Shown: positions 8,517-16,274 of the stretch, piece after piece
Layout of the letters: each line of letters opens with the position of its first letter
How positions within the stretch are numbered: position 1 is the stretch's first letter
NCBI RefSeq assembly: GCF_001011035.1
Contig: NZ_CP011492.1
Location: 7,608,951-7,672,950, forward strand
Reading direction: 5' to 3'
Source: Streptomyces sp. CNQ-509
Lineage (GTDB): Bacteria > Actinomycetota > Actinomycetes > Streptomycetales > Streptomycetaceae
Length of the DNA stretch: 64,000 nt
Notes under the pieces: generated by a model
What the model was told of the DNA's origin: nothing
Database searches by the model: none
The model's input: the letters and a program-made list of their open reading frames with translations, nothing else
Translations under genes and position numbers: made by a program

Positions 8517-9647
8517 ATGACTCATCTGGTGGACGAGCGATCCGGCCGTACGTACCCCTTCGACGCCCTCCGCTGGCGCGCAGACGACGGCACCCCCCTC
8601 CAGGTCGGCGGCGTGCCCGGGATCGGCAGGGACGACATCGACACCGCCGAGCGCTCCCTGTGGCGCTACCGCGCCGCCCTGCCCTTCGGCATCGAGGCGC
8701 CCGTCTCCCTCGGCGAGGGGCGCACCCCGCTGCTCGCCCGCCGCTGGGGCGGGGGCGAGGTGTTCTTCAAACCGGAGTGGTTCGGCCCCACCGGCAGCTT
8801 CAAGGACCGCGGCAGCACCGTGATGATCTCCGCGCTCGCCCGGCTCGGCGTCGCCGAGGTCATCGAGGACAGCTCCGGCAACGGCGGCGCCTCCGTCGCC
8901 GCCTACTGCGCCGCCGCCGGCATCCGCGCCCGCATCCTGGCCCCCGAGGGCACCTCCCCGGCGAAGGTGCTGCAGGCCCGCGCGTACGGTGCCGAGGTCG
9001 AGCTGGTGCCCGGCGGCCGGGACGCCACCGCCGCCGAGGCCGTACGCAGGGCCGCCACCGTCCCCTACGCCGGGCACAACTGGCACCCGCTCTTCCTCCA
9101 GGGCACCAAGACCCTCGCCTACGAGCTCTGGGAGGACCTCGGCTTCGCCGCCCCCGACTGCGTCGTCACCGTCGCGGGCGCCGGCAGCACCGTCCTCGGC
9201 CTCGACGCCGGCTTCGGCGAACTCCTCGCCGCCGGCCACATCGACCGCCGCCCCCGCATCCTCGCCGCCCAGCCCGCCAACTGCGCCCCGATCCACGCGA
9301 GCTTCGCCGCCGGCGCCGACGGGCCCGTACCCACCGGCTTCGCCCCGACGATCGCCGAGGGCACCGCCATCCGCGAGCCCGTCCGGCTGCCGGAGGTGCT
9401 GCGCGCCGTGCGCCGCTCCGGCGGGGACATGGCGGCGATCGGCGAGGACGGCATCCGCGCCGCCGTCGTCCGCCTCGCCGCCCTCGGCCTCTACGCCGAG
9501 CCGACCAGCGCCACCGCCGCCGCGGCCGTCGACGTCTTCCGCGCCCGCGGCGCCATCCGGCCGGGCGAGACGACGGCCGTGCTGCTCACCGGCACCGGGC
9601 TGAAGGCGGCGCCGGTGCTCGCCGGGGTGTTCGGGGGCGGCGCATGA
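8517..9647 (+). CDS. Threonine synthase-like PLP-dependent enzyme
   Basis: This 376-residue fold-type II PLP enzyme resembles threonine synthase and amino-acid beta-eliminases. The Schiff-base lysine is K96 in GPTGSFKDRGS. DSSGNGGASVAAY is the PLP-phosphate/substrate loop, and VAGAGSTVLGLDAGF is the glycine-rich phosphate cup. The frame could open further upstream, but ATG 8517 gives the family N-terminus (MTHLVDERSGRTYPFD). TAGGGT eight bases before this ATG would suit a leaderless transcript. It overlaps the YheO/DauR-type regulator by ATGA, so it may act in catabolism of an amino acid sensed by that regulator rather than in threonine synthesis. Confidence 0.8.
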   Translation: MTHLVDERSGRTYPFDALRWRADDGTPLQVGGVPGIGRDDIDTAERSLWRYRAALPFGIEAPVSLGEGRTPLLARRWGGGEVFFKPEWFGPTGSFKDRGSTVMISALARLGVAEVIEDSSGNGGASVAAYCAAAGIRARILAPEGTSPAKVLQARAYGAEVELVPGGRDATAAEAVRRAATVPYAGHNWHPLFLQGTKTLAYELWEDLGFAAPDCVVTVAGAGSTVLGLDAGFGELLAAGHIDRRPRILAAQPANCAPIHASFAAGADGPVPTGFAPTIAEGTAIREPVRLPEVLRAVRRSGGDMAAIGEDGIRAAVVRLAALGLYAEPTSATAAAAVDVFRARGAIRPGETTAVLLTGTGLKAAPVLAGVFGGGA

Positions 9648-10267
9648 GCACCGAGGACGAACTGCTGCTGCGCGAGGCCGAGAAGATCGTCACCGCCCTG
9701 GGCCGGATGTTCCCCGGCGTCTGCGAGGTCGTCCTGCACGACCTGCGCGACCCGCGGCACGCGGTCCGTACCATCGAGAACCCGCTCTCCGGCCGCGGTC
9801 CCGGCGACCCCGCCACCGAGCTGGGCCTCGCCCGGATCGAGGACCCGGACTACCCCGAGGTCATCCAGAACTACCCCAACCGCTTCCCCGACGGCCGGCC
9901 CGCGAAGAGCACGTCGATCGGCATCCGGAACTCCTCCGGCGCCTACGTCGCGGCCCTCTGCCTCAACCTCGACGTCTCCGTCCTCGACCGCACCGCCCGT
10001 ACGCTCCAGGCGCTCACCGCCGTGGAGGACCCCGGCCTGCCGCTGACCGAGACCCTGCGGGCGCGTACGGCGGACGAACTGAGCGCCGCGGTGGAGGAGT
10101 TCGCCGCCGCCCGCGGCCAGACACCCCGGGCGCTCGGCTCCGCAGACCGCCGCGAGCTGGTCCGCGACCTGCGCGACCGCGGACTGCTGGAGGTGAGGAG
10201 CGCGGTCCGGCTGGTCACCGGGCTGCTGGGGGTGTCGCGGGCGACGGTCTACAACTACCTGCGCTGA
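9644..10267 (+). CDS. YheO/DauR-type PAS and helix-turn-helix regulator
   Basis: This 207-residue protein has an N-terminal YheO-like PAS domain (CEVVLHDLRDP ... SIGIRNSSGAYVAALCLNLDVS) and a C-terminal DNA-binding region ending GLLGVSRATVYNYLR. The family includes DauR, which regulates D-arginine catabolism. The start overlaps the stop of the PLP enzyme gene (ATGA), so the two are translationally coupled. The regulator probably senses the substrate of that enzyme. Its targets are not visible; a role at the 8,400-8,516 promoter is inference. Confidence 0.82.
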   Translation: MSTEDELLLREAEKIVTALGRMFPGVCEVVLHDLRDPRHAVRTIENPLSGRGPGDPATELGLARIEDPDYPEVIQNYPNRFPDGRPAKSTSIGIRNSSGAYVAALCLNLDVSVLDRTARTLQALTAVEDPGLPLTETLRARTADELSAAVEEFAAARGQTPRALGSADRRELVRDLRDRGLLEVRSAVRLVTGLLGVSRATVYNYLR

Positions 10268-10376
10268 CGCCGGACGGGACCGTGCCGCCGAACGGGGTCC
10301 CCCGGCCGCCCCCGTTCGGCCCCACTGTGGATGCGTACGGACAGCGGGCGTTCGAGTCTGACGGTGGAGGTGTGCC

Positions 10377-11153
10377 ATGGCACCCGGTCGATTCCCCCGC
10401 CGCCTCGCGGTCCTGCTCCTCGCGCTGCTCACCGTCGTGGCGCCCGGCGGCCCCGCCGAGACGCCGCCCCGCGGGCAGCACCGCGAGGCGGCCCCGTTCC
10501 GCCACCCCGGGGTGCTGGTCAGCGGCCCCCGACTGCGCGCCATACGCTCCCGGGTGAGGGACGGCGACAGACCCTTCCGCGCGTTCCGCGCGATGCGCCG
10601 CAGCCGCTACGGCCGGCTCTCCTGCATCGCCGCCTTCCCCGACGACCGCCCCGCCTGCGACGCGGCGCTGCGCCGCTTCCGCGCCCGCGTGCCCGCGTAC
10701 TTCTACGTCCGCGCCGACGGGCCCCGGCCCACGCCCCCGCCCGGCGGGCAGATCGACACCGCCGAGGAGATCACCACCCACTGGTTCGGCCAGCGCACCT
10801 GCCCCGAGGGCCTGGCCCGGGAGGCGTGCCGCAACCTGATGCACGTCGGCCACGCCCTCGCCGCCACCGCGCACATCGCCGAGACCGCCTGCCACCAGGG
10901 CACGGACCTGTACGCGGAGGTGCAGCCGCGGATCACCGACGCGCTGGAGCTGCACGCCCGCTACCAGCTCGGCGAGCGCCCGCCCGCGTCGCTCCGCGGC
11001 GGCCGGGTGGAGCGCACCATGGGCCCCGAGCTGGAGGTGGCGTACCACCGCTACCACGACCGGCTCGGCGCCGACCTGCCGCAGACCGCGAAGCTGCTCG
11101 CGCGGCAGCGGCCCGCGGGCACGGACGACCTCTTCGTCTCCGGGAGACCCTGA
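10377..11153 (+). CDS. Core-deleted alginate lyase-like secreted protein
   Basis: This 258-residue secreted protein is clearly related to the lyase at 5,170-6,408. The start of the mature part (FRHPGVLVSGPRL), FRARVPAYFYVRADGP, the AEEITTHWFGQRTCPEGLAREACRN region, HVGHALAATAHIAETA and the final RPAGTDDLFV all match in order. About 145-170 residues between SRYGRLS and FRARVPAY are missing relative to the paralogue, including the NGNWEL region. The signal peptide is intact (residues about 1-30). The gene is open and well formed, so the shortened protein may have a binding role, or the gene may be decaying. Confidence 0.75.
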   Translation: MAPGRFPRRLAVLLLALLTVVAPGGPAETPPRGQHREAAPFRHPGVLVSGPRLRAIRSRVRDGDRPFRAFRAMRRSRYGRLSCIAAFPDDRPACDAALRRFRARVPAYFYVRADGPRPTPPPGGQIDTAEEITTHWFGQRTCPEGLAREACRNLMHVGHALAATAHIAETACHQGTDLYAEVQPRITDALELHARYQLGERPPASLRGGRVERTMGPELEVAYHRYHDRLGADLPQTAKLLARQRPAGTDDLFVSGRP

Positions 11154-11218
11154 CGCACGCGGCCGGCCCGGCTGACGCCCGGCCGCCCGCCGCCCATCAC
11201 GAACCGAGGAGCCGTCAC

Positions 11219-12283
11219 ATGCTCACGACCGCCGGGACCGCCGCGCAGCCGGACAGCCCGCCCCCGCACGCCGAGGCCGCCCACGGGCCCGCGGTGACCG
11301 CGACCGCGGTGGTGCAGGACCGCGCGGGACGCGTCCTCGTGCTGCTGCCCGCCGAGCCGGCCGCCGACGCCGAGCCCGTGCTGCCGGGCGTCGCCGTCTC
11401 CGGCAGGCAGACGCCGGAGGAGGCGCTGACCCGCGCGCTGCGCGACGCGCTCGGCGCCGACCTGCCCGCCGGGCGGCTCCTCGCCGTGGACTCCGTCCCC
11501 GCGGCCGGCGGTCGCGCCGGGCTCGCCCACCTCTACGCGGCCGCGCCGCCGCCCGCCGCCCTGACCGCCGCGCCCGGCGCCGCCGGTGACGGGGACCCGG
11601 CCGGGCTCACCACGAGCTGGCTGGACCGCGACGCCGCTCTGGCGGCCCTGCCCGCCCTCGACGCCCGCCGGCTGCGCGCCGCGCTCGACGCCTGGGACAC
11701 CGGCGCCGTCGCCCACCTCGTCGGCGGCGAACCGCAGCCCGGCTCGTGCGCCGCCGTCTCCGCACGCCGCCGCGCGGAGCTGGAGCACGCCGCCGCGCTG
11801 GACCCGTCCTCGTACCTCGCCGTGCGCCCGCGCGTGCTCGTCGGCGCCGGCGCACTGGTGCGCGACAGCGCGGGCCGGCTGCTGCTGGTCCGCGCCGGCT
11901 ACCGCGACGACGGCCGCTGGCAACTGCCGGGCGGCGGCGTGGACAGCGACCTCGGCGAGACCCCCCGCCCCGCGGCGCGGCGTGAGCTGCGCGAGGAGAC
12001 CGGACTCGACCGGCCGCTGGGCCGGCTGCTCGCCGTCGACTTCGCCTCGCGCAGGCCCGCGCCCGCGCTCGTCGTGTACGTGTACGACGGCGGGGTGCTG
12101 GACGCCGCCGACCTGGCAGGCGTGCGGGTCGACGGCACCGAGATCGTGGACTGGCGGCTGGCGGCACCCGACGAGTTCGACGACCTGCTGCCGCCGCGCG
12201 GCGCCGCCATCGCGCGGGCCGGCCTCGGCGCGCTGGAGGACGGCGGCGGGCCGCTGGACCTCGTCGCGGGCCGGCCGGCCTGA
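11219..12283 (+). CDS. Tandem Nudix protein with a degenerate N-terminal domain
   Basis: This is a 354-residue protein with two Nudix-like halves. The C-terminal half (about residues 205-345) opens LVGAGALVRDSAGRLLLVRAGYRDDGRWQLPGGG and has an intact REL-REET-GL catalytic helix, so it should hydrolyse a nucleoside-diphosphate-linked substrate. The loop before it is one or two residues longer than usual. The N-terminal half (about 25-150) has the same order, but its helix reads RALRDALGA and lacks the paired catalytic glutamates, so it is probably inactive. The ATG at 11,219 follows GAGGAG by 7 bases. It lies downstream of the short lyase paralogue on the same strand. Confidence 0.8.
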   Translation: MLTTAGTAAQPDSPPPHAEAAHGPAVTATAVVQDRAGRVLVLLPAEPAADAEPVLPGVAVSGRQTPEEALTRALRDALGADLPAGRLLAVDSVPAAGGRAGLAHLYAAAPPPAALTAAPGAAGDGDPAGLTTSWLDRDAALAALPALDARRLRAALDAWDTGAVAHLVGGEPQPGSCAAVSARRRAELEHAAALDPSSYLAVRPRVLVGAGALVRDSAGRLLLVRAGYRDDGRWQLPGGGVDSDLGETPRPAARRELREETGLDRPLGRLLAVDFASRRPAPALVVYVYDGGVLDAADLAGVRVDGTEIVDWRLAAPDEFDDLLPPRGAAIARAGLGALEDGGGPLDLVAGRPA

Positions 12284-12375
12284 GCGCAGGGGCCGGCCCG
12301 TACGGTACGGACCGGGCGTACCGGCGGCGCACCGGCCCGTACTCCCGCCGCCCTACGCGCTGGTAACGTCCGGCC

Positions 12376-13137
12376 ATGAGCGGACACGTACGCATCGAGC
12401 GCACCGGCCACGTCACCACCGTCGTCCTCGCCCGCCCCGGCGTCCGCAACGCCGTCGACGGCCCCACCGCCGCCGAACTCGCCGCCGCCTTCCGGGACTT
12501 CGACGCCGATCCCGGTGCCCGCGCCGCCGTGCTCTGGGGCGAGGGCGGCACGTTCTGCGCGGGCGCCGACCTCAAGGCCGTCGGCAGCCCCTCGGGCAAC
12601 CGCGTCGCGCCCGACGGCGACGGGCCCATGGGCCCCACCCGGATGCGCCTGACCAAACCCGTCATCGCCGCCGTCAGCGGGCACGCCGTCGCCGGCGGGC
12701 TGGAGCTGGCGCTCTGGTGCGACCTGCGGGTGGCGGAGGAGGACGCGGTGTTCGGCGTCTTCTGCCGCCGCTGGGGCGTGCCGCTGATCGACGGCGGCAC
12801 CGTACGCCTGCCGCGGCTCGTCGGCACCGGCCGCGCCCTCGACCTCATCCTCACCGGCCGCCCCGTCCCGGCCCCCGAGGCGTACGAGATGGGGCTCGCC
12901 AACCGGCTCGTGCCGCCCGGTCAGGCGCGCGCCGCGGCCGAGGAACTGGCCGCGGAGATCGCCCGGTTCCCGCAGACCTGCCTGCGCGCCGACCGCGCCT
13001 CCGTGCTGGAGCAGCACGGCCTGCCGGAGGCGGAGGCGATGGCGGCGGAGCTGCGCCACGGCACCGCCGCGCTCGGCGAGGCGGCGGCCGGGGCCGGTCG
13101 CTTCGCCGCGGGGGAGGGGCGGCACGGGGCGTTCTGA
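12376..13137 (+). CDS. Enoyl-CoA hydratase/isomerase family protein
   Basis: This is a 253-residue crotonase-fold protein. GGTFCAGADLKAVG (about residues 56-69) and GHAVAGGLELALWCDLRVA (about 101-119) form the CoA oxyanion hole, and the WGVPLIDGGTVRLPRLVG stretch is typical of the family. The second catalytic acid position carries a D rather than the usual E, so dehydratase, isomerase or hydrolase activity remain open. It appears to be monocistronic and converges on the gene at 13,151. Confidence 0.85.
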   Translation: MSGHVRIERTGHVTTVVLARPGVRNAVDGPTAAELAAAFRDFDADPGARAAVLWGEGGTFCAGADLKAVGSPSGNRVAPDGDGPMGPTRMRLTKPVIAAVSGHAVAGGLELALWCDLRVAEEDAVFGVFCRRWGVPLIDGGTVRLPRLVGTGRALDLILTGRPVPAPEAYEMGLANRLVPPGQARAAAEELAAEIARFPQTCLRADRASVLEQHGLPEAEAMAAELRHGTAALGEAAAGAGRFAAGEGRHGAF

Positions 13138-13150
13138 GCCGCGGCGTCTC

Positions 13151-14197
13151 TCAGCCGGGGACCGGGAGCATGAACGATCCGCGCGGCGCGCCCCAGTGGC
13201 CCCCGTCCGCGATGTGCGCCACCACGGCGCGCTCCAGCGTCGTACGCGCCGGGAGCGCCGCGACGTCCGCGGGCGTACGCACCACCCGCCGGAACACGAA
13301 CTCGACGATCCCGCGGTCGGGCACCGCCAGCCCGTGCTCGTCCGGCTCGGGCACGCGCGCCGGCTCCCGCGGATCGAGGGTGAACCTGCGCTGGAAGCGC
13401 ATGATGTTGCTGTCGGCCGGCAGATAGTCCCCGAGCTGCGGATCCAGCAGCCACGACGCGCAGTTCAGCCGCAGCTCACCGCCCGGCGCGCTCTTCAGGA
13501 ACGTGCCGAAGCGGGGCGGGAAGAACTCCGCGGCCCGCGCGTACGATTCCTCGCACGCCCGCGGGTCCAGCGGGCCGCCCTCGGGGACGTGCACCTCGAG
13601 CCCGTGGCCGGCGTCCGGATCGCGGTCGAGGTTGAACTGCAGCCGGCCGAGCCGGTAGAGGATGCCGCCGTACGGGAGCGTCATCCACCGCTGGTTGCCC
13701 ATGCCGCCCTCGCCGTGCAGCCGGCGGTGGACGCCCACCTTGTTGCCCAGGTCGGCGAGCGTCGCCCGGGACACGTCGTCCGGCACGTCGCGGCGCGCAT
13801 GGTACGCCCGCACCTCCGGCACGGCGGCGAGGAAGACCGCGGTGTGGAACCAGCGCCCCGCCGCGCCCAGCGCCGCGGGCAGCGCGGGACCGCTGCCGGG
13901 ACCGCCCCGGTCGTCGCCGACCGACCCCATCGCGGCGGCCATCGCGGCGACGGCGCGGTCCAGCAGCCACGCGTACGGCGACCCCGCGGCGGTCACCTCC
14001 GCCAGCGTGGCGGTCAGCTCGGCGTCCTCGCGTTCGGGGACGCCGACGGCGCGCAGCAGCGCGGTCAGCTCCGCGCCCCGCGGCACATCGGCGGGCGGTG
14101 GCGCGGGGTGGGCGGAGGCCAGGGCGTCGGTCCACGGCGTGTACGTGCCGTCGAGGCCGAGCTGGTCCCGTACGGCGGCGGCGTTCAGGTCGGTCAC
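13151..14197 (-). CDS. Acyltransferase-domain protein (NAT_N/GNAT-like C) of unknown substrate
   Basis: This is a 348-residue cytoplasmic protein. It resembles the actinobacterial family annotated as 'acyltransferase domain-containing', with an all-helical N-terminal half and a GNAT-like C-terminal half (LEVHVPEGGPLDPRACEESYARAAEFF). WMTLPYGGILYRLGRLQFNL and WLLDPQLGDYLPADSNIMRFQRRF are its most characteristic stretches. The start is GTG. The gene follows the Ser/Thr kinase gene after 12 bp on the same strand, so the two are probably co-transcribed. Assignment is from memory of the family, not from a search. Confidence 0.6.
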   Translation of the reverse strand: MTDLNAAAVRDQLGLDGTYTPWTDALASAHPAPPPADVPRGAELTALLRAVGVPEREDAELTATLAEVTAAGSPYAWLLDRAVAAMAAAMGSVGDDRGGPGSGPALPAALGAAGRWFHTAVFLAAVPEVRAYHARRDVPDDVSRATLADLGNKVGVHRRLHGEGGMGNQRWMTLPYGGILYRLGRLQFNLDRDPDAGHGLEVHVPEGGPLDPRACEESYARAAEFFPPRFGTFLKSAPGGELRLNCASWLLDPQLGDYLPADSNIMRFQRRFTLDPREPARVPEPDEHGLAVPDRGIVEFVFRRVVRTPADVAALPARTTLERAVVAHIADGGHWGAPRGSFMLPVPG

Positions 14198-14209
14198 GCC
14201 GGGATCATC

Positions 14210-16027
14210 TCAGCACACCGGCAGCCCCGGGACGGGGGCGTCGTTGGCACCGCCCCTGATGTAGACGACGCTGACCCAGACCCCCGCGTTGCCCGAGTCG
14301 TCATCCGTCTTGCCCCACCACACGTTGGTCCACTCGCCGGACGTCTCGCGGTAGGACTTCTTCTCCTGGCAGAAGAAGTAGTTGGTGCCGGCGTAGAGCG
14401 TGCCCACCGGGTTGTGCGCCGCGTCGTACGACGAGGCGGTCCGCCACACCTCGCAGTTGTACTTCCCGCCGCCGATGGGCGTGCACGACGGGTCGGGGGC
14501 CGAGCCGTCGCCGGTGCCGCCGCCCGACGTACTCCCGCCGCCGGCGTCGCCGCCACCGCTGCCGCTGCCGTCTCCGGTGCTGCCGCCGTCCGAGCCGGAG
14601 CCGCCGGAGCCGTCGTCCGCGCCGCTGTCGCCACCGCCGTCCGTACCGCCGGTGCCGCCGCCCGCGGCCCCCTCCTCCTCGGGGGAGCCGTCGCCGTCGG
14701 CGGCCGGCCCGTTCTCCTCCCCGCCCTTGTCGTCCTTGTCGTCCTTCCCTTCCTTCCCTTCCTTCCCTTCCTTCTCGCCCTTGCCGTCCTGCTCCTTACC
14801 CTCGTCGCCCGTCCCGGGCGACGGCGAGACGACCTCGGCGGCCGGCTCCTCCGTCTCCTCGCGCGCGGCCGGCTCGCCGTCGTCGCCCCCGGCGAGCGCG
14901 TACGTCACGCCCCCGCCCGCGAGCAGGACAGCCGCCGCGGCCGCGGCGACCGGCACCCACCGGCGTCCGCCGCGGCGCCGCTGCGGCGCGGTCTGCTCGG
15001 CGGTACGTGACTCCGTCCCGGGCGGCCCGAGCTGCGGCGGGCCGAACTGCCCCTGCGGGGCCGCGGCTCCGGGAGCCGCGAGCCCGGCCGGCGGCCCGTA
15101 CGCGCCGGACGGCGGCGCTGCCGGGACCCGGCCCAGCCGCACCGTGTCCGGCCCCTGCGCCGCCGGCGGCCCCGCCGTCCCGGCGATCGGCTCCAGCAGG
15201 GCGCGTGCCCGGTCGACGTCGGCGCGCTCGCCCGGATCCTTGGCCATCAGCGCCTGCAGCACGGGCGCGAGCGGCCCCGCCCGGCGCGGCTCCGGCAGCG
15301 GGTCCACGATGATCGCGGTGATCGTCGACCACGTCGACGTACGGCGGAACGGCGAGATGCCCTCCACCGCTGCGTACAGCGTGGCGCCCAGCGACCAGAG
15401 GTCGGAGGGCGGCCCCGGCTGCTCGCCGCGGGCCCGCTCCGGCGCCAGGTAGTCGAGCGAGCCGACGAGCTCGCCGCTGCGCGTCAGATGCGTGCTGTTG
15501 CCGTCGGCCGGCTCCTCCATGGCGGCGATGCCGAAGTCGCTGAGCACGACCCGGCCGCCGCGCTCCAGCAGGATGTTGCCCGGCTTCACGTCCCGGTGCA
15601 GCACCCCCGCACGGTGCGCGGCGCCGAGCGCATCGACCACCTTCAGCCCGATCTGCGCCGCCTCGGCCGGCGTGACGCCGCCGCGCTCGCGCAGCACGTC
15701 ATCCAGCGACGGGCCGTCGACCAGCTCCATCACGATGACCGGCCGGCCGTCGTGCTCCGTCACGTCGTGCACGGCGACGACGCCCGGATGCCGCACCCGT
15801 GCGGCGGCGCGCGCCTCCCGCTCCGTACGCAGCCTCATCTCGGCGAGGTCGCGCGCGTCCGAATCGCTGAACGCGCGCAGCTCCTTCACCGCGACCTCGC
15901 GCCCCAGCCGCTCGTCGACGGCCCGCCACACGGTGCCCATGCCCCCGCGTCCGAGCTGCGTCACCACCCGGTAGCGCCCGGCGAGTATCCGCCCAGGCCC
16001 TTCCGCCCCGTTGTCCCCCAGTTGCAT
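14210..16027 (-). CDS. Transmembrane Ser/Thr protein kinase
   Basis: This is a 605-residue Hanks-type kinase. GRGGMGTVW (27-35) is the glycine loop, K48 is in VAVKEL, HRDVKPGN has catalytic D146, DFG begins at D164, and the activation segment ends at SLDYLAPE. A Pro/Ala-rich linker leads to one membrane helix (about 349-372). The outside part is a low-complexity acidic/Gly-rich tether with repeated KEG units. It ends in a small Cys-containing domain (about 505-605, including YNCEVWRT, FFCQEKKSY and a C-terminal Cys) that may sense a ligand or wall stress. There are no PASTA repeats. Confidence 0.92.
   Translation of the reverse strand: MQLGDNGAEGPGRILAGRYRVVTQLGRGGMGTVWRAVDERLGREVAVKELRAFSDSDARDLAEMRLRTEREARAAARVRHPGVVAVHDVTEHDGRPVIVMELVDGPSLDDVLRERGGVTPAEAAQIGLKVVDALGAAHRAGVLHRDVKPGNILLERGGRVVLSDFGIAAMEEPADGNSTHLTRSGELVGSLDYLAPERARGEQPGPPSDLWSLGATLYAAVEGISPFRRTSTWSTITAIIVDPLPEPRRAGPLAPVLQALMAKDPGERADVDRARALLEPIAGTAGPPAAQGPDTVRLGRVPAAPPSGAYGPPAGLAAPGAAAPQGQFGPPQLGPPGTESRTAEQTAPQRRRGGRRWVPVAAAAAAVLLAGGGVTYALAGGDDGEPAAREETEEPAAEVVSPSPGTGDEGKEQDGKGEKEGKEGKEGKDDKDDKGGEENGPAADGDGSPEEEGAAGGGTGGTDGGGDSGADDGSGGSGSDGGSTGDGSGSGGGDAGGGSTSGGGTGDGSAPDPSCTPIGGGKYNCEVWRTASSYDAAHNPVGTLYAGTNYFFCQEKKSYRETSGEWTNVWWGKTDDDSGNAGVWVSVVYIRGGANDAPVPGLPVC
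14739..14775. repeat. In-frame 9-bp tandem repeat coding for KEG units
   Basis: CCTTCCCTT-type units repeat here on the + strand. On the coding strand they read AAG-GAA-GGG, giving KEG-KEG-KEG in the extracellular tether of the kinase. Copy-number change would lengthen or shorten the tether without breaking the frame. Confidence 0.7.
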
Positions 16028-16274
16028 GTTCTGCCCCGTATCGCGTGTCCAGGAAGTGGCAGCTTACGTCGCGTGGGGCGGGCGGGACGCGCGCCGGCGC
16101 TGCTGCGGGCCGGCGCGTGTGGCCGGGGCTCGCCGGAGCCGGGATCTCCCGGGTCCGGTACGGGGCCGGGGTCGGCGGTCGCGCGGACCGCCGCCCCTGG
16201 TCCCGCCGGGCTGCCGGATCCGCAACGACCCACCCCGCGCCACCGCCCCGGGCCCGGCGGGGCGGGCGCCGTTC

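Noticed and set aside
11607..12902. Long antisense frames over the Nudix and enoyl-CoA hydratase genes
   Set aside because: Low-complexity Arg/Pro/Ala translations without domains; the sense-strand genes are well supported.
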